64,000 bases of DNA from contig NC_079503.1 of the NCBI RefSeq assembly GCF_030052815.1, forward strand, positions 56,462,735-56,526,734, in the 5' to 3' direction. The DNA comes from Hevea brasiliensis (taxonomy: Eukaryota; Streptophyta; Magnoliopsida; Malpighiales; Euphorbiaceae). Below, piece after piece: positions 1 to 10,393 of this stretch. The position numbers and the translations under genes are program-made. Within the stretch, counting starts at the first letter, position 1. The number at the start of each line of letters is the position of its first letter. A model generated the notes under the pieces. The model searched no databases. It was not told where the DNA came from and saw nothing but the letters and a program-made list of their open reading frames with translations.

Positions 1-1486
1 GAATTTAGCTTTGTGAAATGGTATTTCCACAAGTATTAAGCATTGTTATGGATTGAATAAATTATGTTTGAGAAAATTGTGATAGAAAATGTTTTGAATT
101 GTGATGGCAATTTTCATGGAAAAATGCAATTGTATGATTTGAATTGTGATGAGCATAAAACTTTATTGGATATTGAAATTGACTTTGAATCGAATTGTAT
201 TGTGATTTATGCTCACTAAATGGATTGTGATATTGTTTTATATCTCACTATAGATGCTTGACTAGGTTATTACCCGCTCTCTCATTTGTTGAGAAGACAA
301 TGGAGTGAGTTGTGTTTTGATTACCATGGTACGTGCACAGGCTTAGATTTTCCTCTGATTTGAGGTTAGATCTAAGTTTATTTTATCGTTATGGCCCTTG
401 CGGAAGATTCATTATTGTGATGGTACTGTGCACGATGATTCGACCTCCCCGACCATAGGGAGTTAGAATCAGATTCGACCTCCCCGACCATAGGGAGTTA
501 GAATCACATCGAATATGGCCCTTTCGGATTAGTCTTGCATATTAGTGAGATAAAGATTGATTTTTGAGATACAGTATGATTTTTGAGATACAAAATGATT
601 TTGAGATACAGAATGGCTTTTGAATGGTAAGGAATGGTGATTTCAATTATGGTTTGTGTGTAATTGAATTTTGTGCTCCAAGTTATTTATACAAATGATT
701 TACATTATTGGCAATGAATATTTTGAGTTGTGAAATTTGATCAGTATTCAGATTTTCAAATTATTTACTGTAAAATTTGTCAATGTATATTGTACTATGT
801 TTTAAATTATAGTTGTGCACCACTGAGTTCACCACTCAGCGATAGCTTTGTATGTTGTCGCAGGTAAGAAGAGCATAGAGCAGTGATTAAGTTGCTTTGA
901 GGATACATTCAGATCAGCTCCAGGTATATCATAGATATACCTATGTACATAGGTTTTGATGTAAGCATGTAATAATATGTATGTAAATTATTTGAGCAGT
1001 TATATAGAAACTCTTGTAAAATATTTTGGTATGTAATTAAATGTAAATTATCGATAATATAAATCTGAGATTTCATTTACTTAAATAGTTTTGTATTATA
1101 TTTCTTGTATCTCAGTCTTTGAAAAATCACTATGGATTTGAATTGAGAAATATGTTGTGTTGAGAAATATATTGGAGTTGAGATTTGCAAATACATATTG
1201 AAGTGCTTTTTACAGGTTTTCTGAAGAACTGTTTTATCCAAAATACAGATGGCACTCTGCCAAAATTTTTACAGAAACTCCAATTAAGTCAAATGTGTCA
1301 GTTTTATCACTTCAGTTCAAAAAGGTTTTTAACACCTGTAAATAGTGCTCACCACTGTAAAAGAAGTAAGAAAAGTTTTGAAAATCCCTTGTAGTGTATT
1401 TAATGGGTTATCAGTAGACGGAGTTGGTAATTCATTAGGTATACTACGGGATCATGTTATGCCTTACAGAGGGGTAGGGTGTGACA
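1..1486 (+). repeat. 5' LTR of element H (3' portion)
   Basis: This is the downstream 1,486 bp of the 5' LTR, ending GTGTGACA just before the primer site. It differs from the 3' LTR by a 1-bp indel near 259, one substitution near 858, three between about 1056 and 1064, and one near 1368. It contains the GTGCACCA-linked hairpin at 823-839 and a directly repeated ~40-bp block (TTCGACCTCCCCGACCATAG) at 439-505. The reading frames in it are short and match nothing. Confidence 0.93.
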
Positions 1487-1494
1487 TGTTTTAG

Positions 1495-1506
1495 TGGTAT
1501 AAGAGC
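1495..1506 (+). other. Primer-binding site of element H
   Basis: TGGTATAAGAGC starts nine bases after the LTR end. It differs by one base from TGGTATCAGAGC, the usual plant retrotransposon site complementary to the 3' end of initiator-Met tRNA, where minus-strand DNA synthesis begins. Confidence 0.8.
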
Positions 1507-1672
1507 AATGGTTTTAAAGTAAATTTCGAACTGTGAATTTGAAATCTTTTTGTCGGTAACTACAACTGCTCAAATGTTTGATACATATAGTACATTTACA
1601 TCATAAATGTGAACTAATGGAGAGGAATCTCCTTGTGTTGGTTGTACAGGAATAGAAAATTCTGTGAGAAAA

Positions 1673-2368
1673 ATGGAAGAGAAGAATGAGATAATAGAAC
1701 AGTCTGTGATGGCAGAAGAACAAGTTGAGGTCCCAGCTCCAAAAAATGTCGAAGGCCTGACTGTACCAGTTTTGTCGGTACAAATTACTGCACAAATGGC
1801 CCAATAAATGGCCACTTTCTTCCAACAAATGGCTGATAATCTGTCGGCCCAAGCCCAAGTACAGACCCAACCCCCACAAGGGCAACATGAAATAAAAAAG
1901 AGGGAGAAACCTATGGGTCAGAGCTCGAGCAGTAATTTGAGAAAGAGAAAAGAATTTGAGGAGCCCCGAGCTCAGGGATATGATAGAGGTGGATCAGTAA
2001 GACAGAGACCATCAAGGTCCAGTCGTCGAACAACTAGAAGTTCCTACCCTTCCCGCCAATGTGAAACTTGTAGAAGATATCATGGTGGGATATGCTATAA
2101 GGCGTCTGGAGCCTGCTACAATTGTGGAAAACTTGGACAGTTTGCTAAAGATTGTACTAAACCACCTCGATCTGCTCTCTGGATTTCACAGACCGTCAGT
2201 CAGAGTCAAGATAGAAATAGAGTTGGTACTCCTCACCACTATAACACAGTGAATCAACCCGAATATAGTAGCGCACCAGTCAGAGCGTCCACTATGCGCC
2301 AAGGAGAAAGAGCAGAAACTTCGGATGTAGCTGCTGGTAAGTTTTTAATTTTTGAAGGAAACAATTAG
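1673..2368 (+). pseudogene. Degenerate gypsy gag with zinc knuckle (element H)
   Basis: This is a remnant of the retrotransposon Gag polyprotein, which packages element RNA. An open frame starts at ATG 1673. It meets an in-frame TAA at 1805-1807, and the following codon is ATG 1808, from which 186 codons are open to TAG 2366. The middle is low-complexity, rich in Gln, Ser and Arg. Near the end are a CxxC-type cysteine cluster (QCETC...HGGIC) and a retroviral-type knuckle, CYNCGKLGQFAKDC. In that knuckle the zinc-binding His of CX2CX4HX4C is Gln. The large capsid-like domain normally found between the N-terminus and the knuckle is missing or unrecognisable, since the frame goes from the Gln-rich stretch almost directly to the basic region. 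The family assignment is sure; function is very unlikely. Confidence 0.85.
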
Positions 2369-2371
2369 TTA

Positions 2372-2483
2372 TTATTTGATCCCAGCACTACTTAGTTGTG
2401 TGTTAGTATTAGAACTATATGTTCTGTTGTTATTCCTTTACATGGGAATGAATTTTGATGTATTAGTGACTGGTCCTTTAGGA
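2372..2483 (+). pseudogene. Gypsy protease relic (element H)
   Basis: Directly after gag, the frame from 2372 reads LFDPSTT and then a stop. It resembles the LFDPGSTHSYV stretch around the aspartic-protease catalytic site of plant gypsy elements. About 70 bases on, another frame gives MNFDVLVTGPLG, which resembles the conserved end of the same domain. The fragment has a stop and a frame change, and the Gly of the D-S/T-G type motif is lost. It is recognised only by its position and these two short matches. Confidence 0.5.
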
Positions 2484-2485
2484 TA

Positions 2486-3063
2486 ATAATTATAATAACA
2501 AGTATGATTGACATTAATTTTGGAAGAATTGCTAGCTAAAAGTATTTTCTAACATACCATAAATTATAAGGCTTATTGGCGAGCCTACTTAATGTAAGGC
2601 AAGAGGACCTAAAAGTAAGTTACAGTAATAGAATTGCTCTAGATGAGGGCAAAGATGTTACTGTTAGTAATTATTAATGGATATTGTAATCAGAACCGGT
2701 TTAGGATATTAGTGGATTCGAGAAAGATAAGATGTTGGGAAACCTAGTCCATGAGGTTATGATGTAGTGACTATATAATGCTCTCAATGTTTGTATTGTA
2801 AGCTGCAGATTACAGTACCGACACGGGATTATTATGTAGAGCTACGTGCTTCCTCGTGGTACAATAAATTAAGAATATTTGTAAGTAATCTATAAATTGA
2901 TATAGTTGCACCTGAATAGAGTACTAGTACTGGAAATAAATGTGAAAATTTTAGTCAGAAATTTAAGACTTCATAACTAGCCTATCAAACGACTACACTT
3001 GTAAGGTAGCTAGAGTCAGTGACTCGGTTACATTAATGTGAATTACCTGTACCCCAGTAATTG
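2486..3063 (+). other. Unrecognisable interior of element H (RT/RNase H position)
   Basis: An intact gypsy pol would hold reverse transcriptase, RNase H and the integrase N-terminus here, normally over 2 kb. Only ~580 bp lie between the protease relic and the first integrase fragment. I find no YxDD-type motif or other RT signature in any frame, and stops are dense. The segment is a deletion scar filled with decayed sequence. Confidence 0.6.
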
Positions 3064-3078
3064 CTATAAGCTTAGAGA

Positions 3079-3350
3079 TATCAGTACAACGTATCATCCT
3101 CAGACAGATGGAAAATTGAAACAAGTGATTCAGGTAAATTTTAAAACTCATTGAGTTTCTATAAATAATGAAATGAAATGATAATAATAACTCAGAATGT
3201 CGTGATAAGCCCTCGAGAATATACTGAGAACTTGTGTCGTTGAATCCGAGGGGAGATGGGACAGATACATCCCACTAACAGAATTTGTATACATTAATAA
3301 GTGTCAAGCTAGCATACAAGTGGCACCCTATGAAGACATTATAAGGGAAT
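3079..3350 (+). pseudogene. Out-of-order duplicate of the integrase core 3' half (element H)
   Basis: Around 3080-3132 one frame reads ISTTYHPQTDGKLKQVIQ, the conserved HPQTDG stretch preceding the third catalytic residue. The Glu expected in the following SERVIQ motif is Lys/Gln here. About 90 bp later, 3225-3350 reads VVESEGRWDRYIPLTEFVY and then QASIQVAPYED, matching the end of the integrase core. The same part of the protein occurs again at about 3640-3835, downstream of the core's first half. So this copy lies upstream of sequence it should follow, which points to recombination or a partial duplication. It contains stops and frame changes. Confidence 0.65.
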
Positions 3351-3840
3351 AGATAACTATGGATTTTGTGATGAAACTTCCGAGGACACAGAATAGTCAT
3401 GATGCAGTATGGGTTATAGTTGACAGATTGACTAAGTCTGCTCACTTTTTGCCAGTTCGAATGGACTATAGCCTGGAAAGATTGGCCAGATTGTACATAT
3501 ATGAGATTGTAAAATTGCATGGAGTGCCAGTATCAATTGTGTCTGACAGAGATCCTAGGTTCACTTCTAGATTCAGGGTAGTCTTGAGAGAGCCCTAGGA
3601 ACTAGATTGAACTTCAGACAAAGATTCCACCTACTGCATGGATGGCGATGCGAGAGGGTTATTCAGATTTTGGAGGATATTCTACGGGCTTTTGTGATTG
3701 AGTTTGAAGGTAGTTGGGATACACACTTGCATTTGCTTGAGTTTGCTTATAACAACAGCAATCAATCAAGCATTGTGATGCCTCCGTATGAAGCTTTGTA
3801 TGGTAGAAAGTGCGTAACTCCCTATGTTGGGATGAAATAG
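3351..3840 (+). pseudogene. Gypsy integrase catalytic core, frameshifted (element H)
   Basis: The integrase inserts the element's cDNA into the host genome. The first part (ATG 3359 to a stop at 3596-3598) reads [10 protein letters not shown], then [16 protein letters not shown], then [14 protein letters not shown], giving the first two Asp residues of the DDE triad. The second part (3607-3840, another frame) carries CERVIQILEDILRA with the catalytic Glu, then LEFAYNN and PYEALYGRK. A stop and frame change near 3598-3607 separate them, and the HPQTDG stretch is damaged. All three catalytic positions are present but not in one frame, so the protein is not made intact. Confidence 0.88.
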
Positions 3841-4391
3841 GTGAAAGGAAGATGATTGGGCGAGAAATTGTTCGTGAGACAGAGGAAAGATCAGTTGATT
3901 AGAGATAGACTCAAGGCTACATCGTCGAAGTCCTATGTTGATATAAAAGAAGAGATATTGAGTACGCAGTGGGTGATAAGGTATTCCTCAAAGTTTCTCC
4001 TTGGAAGAGAATTATGAGATTTGGCAGAAAGGGGAAACTGAGTCCTTGTTTCATCGGACCATATGAAGTTCTGGAAAGAGTGGGTCCTCTGGCATATCGG
4101 TTAGCATTACCTCTAGAATTAGTAAGGATACACAGTGTCTTCTATGTGTCCATGTTAAGGAGGTACAGATCAGACCCATCTCATGTACTATCAGTTGAAG
4201 AGATTGAAGTAAATCTAGACCTCTCATATGAGGAAGAACCCATAAAAATTCTGGCTTATGAGGTGAAGCAGCTGAGGAACAAACAGATACCCCTGGTTAA
4301 AGTGCTGTGGAACCATCATTCAGGCCAGGAAGCTACTTGGGAACGTGAAGAGGATATGAGGAGACAACACCCACAGCTGTTCAGAGACTAA
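3841..4391 (+). pseudogene. Gypsy integrase C-terminus with chromodomain-like tail (element H)
   Basis: From 3841 to 3968 decayed frames still show the linker that normally reads RDRLKA...SYVDxKRRDIEYAVG. From 3969 an open frame of 140 codons gives MGDKVFLKVSPWK, then GPYEVLERVGPLAYRLALP, the integrase C-terminal fold. It ends with VKVLWNHHSGQEATWE, a chromodomain-like module that in chromoviruses helps target chromatin. It ends at TAA 4392, about 30 bp before the polypurine tract. This is the best preserved reading frame in H and closely resembles the minus-strand copy at 63455-64000. Confidence 0.9.
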
Positions 4392-4403
4392 TGCCAAGTA
4401 AAA

Positions 4404-4438
4404 TTTCGAGACGAAATTTTTTTTAAGGGGGGGAGAAT
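4404..4438 (+). other. Inverted repeat and polypurine tract of element H
   Basis: AAATTTCGAGACGAAATTT forms a near-perfect inverted repeat. It is followed by T's and then AAGGGGGGGAGAAT, the polypurine tract that primes plus-strand DNA synthesis. The LTR begins at the next base with TGTAATACCCC. Elements E and F have the same arrangement. Confidence 0.85.
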
Positions 4439-7400
4439 TGTAATACCCCTAAGTTCGGTAGTGCGTTCTGCTGTTCCGGTGACCAATGTTGTCCGGACAG
4501 CTAGGATGCCGAGAACTACACTTCAATATGAGTGAGGAGACATAAAATAATGAAATACAAGAAAAGAAAATACAAGAAAAACAAAGGAAAAATAATAGTA
4601 AAGAAATGTGATCAAGTTAAGCGTAGGAAACCTAGCGATGGGTGACTGCACCGGGAAGTCACGGCGTGGACCGTTGACTAGCCCTGGACTGCGGGGAACC
4701 CTGGAAAACATTTTTAGGACATAAATAGACCCTTGTTGAAGAATAAATATCATTAGAAAGATCAAAGAAAAATTAAATAATTAGTACAAAGAAAAGTGAG
4801 AAATCGAAAAACAGACAAAATACGGTGTTACCGAAAAATCGGGAACGTAACTTAACAGGGCATTATGGTCATTTGACATCCCGAATTGTCTTTTGACCTA
4901 AATGTCCATTAAAAATAAATAATATTACACTTAGAAAATGAAATGAAAAATTAATTTGGTGGTACCTAAAGTAAATAGCTAAAATCATGGGTTAATGTGG
5001 GATTAAGTGAAAGTTTAACTTATAAAATGATTTAATTTTTAGTGGACCACTAAGGGAATTAATTAAAAACATAGTGGGACATGTGTACACCTAAAATGCA
5101 GCTGAATAATTCATCTTCCTCATTTGCATTCAACATTGCCGTGAATGAGGTGAGAGGAAACTCTATAGCCATTTTTCATGCAAGCTTTCTTAACTCTCCA
5201 TTTCAACTCCAATCCTTTAAGTTCCTTCACAAAAAATGGTCTACACATCACAAGGAAGATATTGATACCAATTTTGAGAAGTTTGGTGAAGGTTTAGCAA
5301 GTTACAATTAAAGGTAAGTTTGCATTTTTGAGAATTTTCTTGTTAAACTTTATGTTTATGTTATGGGTGTTAGTTTTGTGAAGGAAATTTTGAAGTTTAA
5401 ATAGTTATTAAGATAGCCAATTTTGGACAGCCATGGGGTCACACATTTGATGATTTATTATGCATATAATTGATGAGAAATAATGTTGATCATGGTAAAT
5501 TAATATCCTAATGAATTGTTTCACATATACATGGTGATTTTGGCACTTGGATGGGAATTGATGGATTGTAGGGCAATGTGGTGTTGAAGGACAATTTCGG
5601 CAGCCTTGGGGACACTTGAATAAATGTGTATATTCATGGGAGTGTTGGCAGAATTGTGGCATTAAGGAATGAAGGATATGTGTATGAAATTATTGTGTAA
5701 AGTGTATGTGAGAATTAGTGGTGTTTAGGTGTGTATGTAATGGTATTGAGATATTGTAAATGTGAATTATATTTGGTGTGTTGAGGGTAATGGTAATCTG
5801 CCCAAAATAATGTCAATGTAAAGTAGATTATACTGTGGTTAATGTACCAAAACAGATTGGTAGGGAAGTAAACAAATTGCAAAGTAAATGTGTGTAGTTG
5901 ATGTGTGTTAAGCAAAGTAATCAAGGGCAGTGTACATTTTAGCCTATAACCTTAAATGTGTAACCTCAATTGGTATGAGACCAATTTGAGGTGAAACTAG
6001 GCACAAAATGTGCCAACTTTCATTGAGAGAACATACCAAAATTCTGCTTGCAAGGTGATGTGAAAAATGACCAATTCGGATTAGGTACACTTGAGACCTA
6101 AAAACTGACCATTTGGGCAGCAGTGAGTGTTTAGGCCATAACTCACTCAAAACAGGTCCAATTGACCTGAAATTTTAACCATGGATAGTTAAGACCCATA
6201 CCTACAAGTCTTATGAGGACACCAAAACCCAGAAATGACCAGAAGCAAGTCAAAAAGCTTGCACAAGTTCGAGTCCAAAAACTGGCCGAACCAGAATTGA
6301 CCAATTTGACCTAAAAATGACCTAATTTGATACCAATTGACCAGCAAGAGTGTAATGACCATAACTTGGTCTACTTAACTCGGATTGACCTGAAATTTTG
6401 CCCCGCGTGCAATAAGACCTAGATCTACAAGTTTGTAGTTTCGACCGAGACCCGAAAACCGAGGGAACTAGATCGTCCGGCTAGGTCAAACTAGTATCCC
6501 GGAATCCAGCAAGTTGCATTAAGATGCACTGAACAAGGAAATGACTTTGGTAAAATGTACCAACCCTAAAACCCTATCGAATGTGACATATTAATGACAC
6601 TGAAACCTAATTTACCTAGAACGCATCGAGGGTCGGTATATTAGGTGATTAAGCAAATAAAGGTATTCAATGAATTGTTTATCGAACATTATCGTTAGAG
6701 ACAATTTAATTTAGTACTGAAACACTTCAAATTGTGTTTCTCAGTTACCAAAGACTCAGGAAAGGGGAAGGAAACACTGAGTCCAGACCAGGAGACAATT
6801 ATCAGAGGTTTGTGCACAACTAGTTTTTAACTGATTTTGTTTTGAATATTTCATATGATTAAATGACATATTTTTCTTATGTATTATGTTTAACAAGCAT
6901 TGGATTTAATTCAATGATTATTGAAATTGTTATAGTAGGTATGAATTTAGCTTTGTGAAATGGTATTTCCACAAGTATTAAGCATTGTTATGGATTGAAT
7001 AAATTATGTTTGAGAAAATTGTGATAGAAAATGTTTTGAATTGTGATGGCAATTTTCATGGAAAAATGCAATTGTATGATTTGAATTGTGATGAGCATAA
7101 AACTTTATTGGATATTGAAATTGACTTTGAATCGAATTGTATTGTGATTTATGCTCACTAAATGGATTGTGATATTGTTTTATATCTCACTATAGATGCT
7201 TGACTAGGTTATTACCCGTCTCTCTCATTTGTTGAGAAGACAATGGAGTGAGTTGTGTTTTGATTACCATGGTACGTGCACAGGCTTAGATTTTCCTCTG
7301 ATTTGAGGTTAGATCTAAGTTTATTTTATCGTTATGGCCCTTGCGGAAGATTCATTATTGTGATGGTACTGTGCACGATGATTCGACCTCCCCGACCATA

Positions 7401-8429
7401 GGGAGTTAGAATCAGATTCGACCTCCCCGACCATAGGGAGTTAGAATCACATCGAATATGGCCCTTTCGGATTAGTCTTGCATATTAGTGAGATAAAGAT
7501 TGATTTTTGAGATACAGTATGATTTTTGAGATACAAAATGATTTTGAGATACAGAATGGCTTTTGAATGGTAAGGAATGGTGATTTCAATTATGGTTTGT
7601 GTGTAATTGAATTTTGTGCTCCAAGTTATTTATACAAATGATTTACATTATTGGCAATGAATATTTTGAGTTGTGAAATTTGATCAGTATTCAGATTTTC
7701 AAATTATTTACTGTAAAATTTGTCAATGTATATTGTACTATGTTTTAAATTATAGTTGTGCACCACTGAGTTCACCACTCAGCGATAGCTTTGTATGCTG
7801 TCGCAGGTAAGAAGAGCATAGAGCAGTGATTAAGTTGCTTTGAGGATACATTCAGATCAGCTCCAGGTATATCATAGATATACCTATGTACATAGGTTTT
7901 GATGTAAGCATGTAATAATATGTATGTAAATTATTTGAGCAGTTATATAGAAACTCTTGTAAAATATTTTGGTATGTAATTAAATGTAAATTATCGTGAA
8001 TGTAAATCTGAGATTTCATTTACTTAAATAGTTTTGTATTATATTTCTTGTATCTCAGTCTTTGAAAAATCACTATGGATTTGAATTGAGAAATATGTTG
8101 TGTTGAGAAATATATTGGAGTTGAGATTTGCAAATACATATTGAAGTGCTTTTTACAGGTTTTCTGAAGAACTGTTTTATCCAAAATACAGATGGCACTC
8201 TGCCAAAATTTTTACAGAAACTCCAATTAAGTCAAATGTGTCAGTTTTATCACTTCAGTTCAAAAAGGTTTTTAACACCTGTAAATAGTGCTCACCACTG
8301 TAAAAAAAGTAAGAAAAGTTTTGAAAATCCCTTGTAGTGTATTTAATGGGTTATCAGTAGACGGAGTTGGTAATTCATTAGGTATACTACGGGATCATGT
8401 TATGCCTTACAGAGGGGTAGGGTGTGACA
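4439..8429 (+). repeat. 3' LTR of element H (complete, 3,991 bp)
   Basis: It begins TGTAATACCCC after the polypurine tract and ends GTGTGACA. The first ~350 bp hold the GATGGGTGAC and GACTGCGGGGAACCC boxes seen near the start of all these LTR families. About 5960-6540 holds the CATAACT modules with an 11-bp hairpin at 5964-5991. The GTGCACCA-linked hairpin is at 7766-7782, ~650 bp before the end. Open frames (for example 8128-8337) match no protein and recur only because the LTR is duplicated. Confidence 0.95.
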
Positions 8430-10162
8430 GTTCTGGTCATTTCTGTGCTTTGGTGTTTTCATAAGAATTGTAGCTCTATGCCTAAGCTTTCCATGGTAAA
8501 AATTTTAGGTCATTTGGACCTGTTTAGAGTGACTTATGGTCATCTTAGTGACTATTGTTCATATGGTCAAAAATCTGGACTTGCACATTACCAATTCCGG
8601 ATTAGGTCATTTTTAATGTCAGTTTCTAGGCAGAATTTTGGCAACATTTCTCCATGAAAGTTGGCCTAAATTGTGTCTAGTTTCACCTCCCATTGGCCTC
8701 ATACCAATTGGGGTCACCAATTGTCACTTATGGTTCAATTTACCTACTGCCTTCACGACACACAATCTGCACATAAAGAACACTTCCAAATGACACTTCT
8801 CCTCCTCCCAAAACTACAAATATACATTCATAATACTTCTATATCATTCATCATATCTCAATCATGTCTATTTTGGCAGAATATACAAGTGCTCCATGTA
8901 CATTATACAACCCTAGTTCACAAAGTTAAATTCAACATAACATATAAATGAAATCACTTAACTATTACATATACTTTCCAACCATTACTTCACATACACT
9001 GCCCTCAATTCATCTTCACCATAATTCATCAAGAAAAATCATGAAACCAAACACTAACTGATGAATTTAAAGGCTGCCAAAAGTGGCAGTTTGCTAAGGT
9101 ATACAAATTACTTTCCAAACCCTTAAATTCAAGTACTCAATGTACATATACATGGGAGCTAAATTACTACAACTTTAAAATGACTAAATCAACATTATTT
9201 TTCAACCATTAGAGGTAAGAAAAACTCAAGCAACATAGGTTCTCATGGCTGTCGAAATTGAACAATTTCATAACTCAATAAATTCTTCCATTCTCTTCAC
9301 CACTCAACTCAGCTCAACCTAAATATGAAGTTTACTAAAGCAAGGGAGGGGATTTGGACACTTACCTATTTAATGAAGGATTTATGGTGAAAGAGAGCTT
9401 GAATCATGAATGCATGGTGAGGAAAGGTGTTTGGCCATGGGGGTCTCCCATGGAGGAATTCGGCCATACTTCCAAAGGTTGAAGAAGATGAATTACTTCT
9501 ATCCCATTTTTATTATTTAAGTCCCTTAAATTGTAGTTAGTGGAGCACTTAAAATTTGTTTAATGTTTAATTAATTAAAGTTTCATTATTTGCACATTTA
9601 TCTCATTTCTTTCACTATTTATATAATGTATCACAATTTAATTTTTCATGACATTTTCAAAGTGTAATATCATTTATTTTTAATGGACATTGAGGTCAAA
9701 AGGAAACTCTAGATGTCAAATGACCAAAATGCCCCGCTTCGGGTTGTAACTCCGATTTTTCGATAACACCGATTTTTGTCTGTTTATCAATTTTTCATTT
9801 TTCTTTATACTAATTTATTAATTTTTCTTTGATATTTCTAGTGTCAATTACATTTCAATAAACCTTTAATTATGTCTTAAAATTTAATTCTGAGGGTTCT
9901 CTGCAGTCCTGGGGTCGACAATTGCCTTCGTCGTAACTTCCCGGTGCGATAACTAATCGCTACGGTGCCGGCTCATTTAACCTAGTTTCATTTTCTCTCT
10001 TTTATTTTTCTTTAATTTTTCTTGTATTTTTTTTATTTATTTCATCACTATATGTCTGTTTACTATCATTAAAATGTAATTCCAGAATCCTGACTTGCTC
10101 GAACTGACATTAAGTCACTGGAGCAATAGAACGTACAGAACACATACAGGGAGGATGTTACA
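8430..10162 (-). repeat. Minus-strand gypsy LTR fragment I
   Basis: Read on the minus strand, this begins at 10162 with TGTAACATCCTCCC. It shows the same opening order as LTR H: CACCGGGAAGTTACG, then a box resembling ACTGCAGAGAACCC, then an AT-rich stretch and CATAACT-type modules. It stops abruptly at the end of element H, so H probably inserted into it and the rest lies left of the window. Bases right of 10162 do not look like a polypurine tract or primer site, so 10162 is probably its outer edge. It cannot be decided whether it is a solo LTR or part of a full element. Confidence 0.75.
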
Positions 10163-10393
10163 GTTAATCTAATGATTTAAGGCAATTATGCTAAAATATA
10201 TTTATTTGATACTAATTATTATATGCCATTAAGTATACTTAATAGTTACAATTGCCTCTCCATCTACCGTAGCCTTTTCATCTTTCACTCTCCACTCCAT
10301 GCATGTAATGACACAATACTTTTCCTAGATCAATCTAATAGTTACAAGAATTCTCTCAACAATTGCTGTCTCTCCTTAGTAATTCCTTTGCAA
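10163..10393. other. Upstream flank of the EC1-like relic
   Basis: This is AT-rich non-repetitive DNA between LTR I and the pseudogene start. An open frame from 10223 runs into the relic but its extra N-terminus resembles nothing. I see no promoter elements I would assign. Confidence 0.4.

Larger units (their letters stand above)
1..8429 (+). mobile_element. Ty3/gypsy LTR retrotransposon H, 5' end outside window
   Basis: Bases 1-1486 match 6943-8429 almost perfectly in direct orientation, which defines two LTRs. The complete 3' LTR runs 4439-8429 (TGTAATACCCC to GTGTGACA, 3,991 bp), so about 2.5 kb of the 5' LTR lies left of the window. The interior (1487-4438, 2,952 bp) holds a primer site, gag and protease relics, integrase and chromodomain, then a polypurine tract. 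The integrase-plus-chromodomain layout fits a chromovirus, probably the Tekay/Del type. No reverse transcriptase or RNase H is recognisable, so the copy is non-autonomous. By eye I count about six differences between the two LTRs over ~1,486 bp, which indicates a recent insertion. The five bases after the 3' LTR (GTTCT) should be the target duplication; its partner lies outside. Confidence 0.92.

Noticed and set aside
1185..1394. 69-codon frame present twice (also 8128-8337) as a conserved gene
   Set aside because: It starts at TTG, lies within the LTR, and is duplicated because LTRs are duplicated.
10223..10393. Upstream ATG as the start of the EC1-like protein
   Set aside because: The added 57 residues resemble nothing. 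ATG 10394 begins a proper signal-peptide-like segment.
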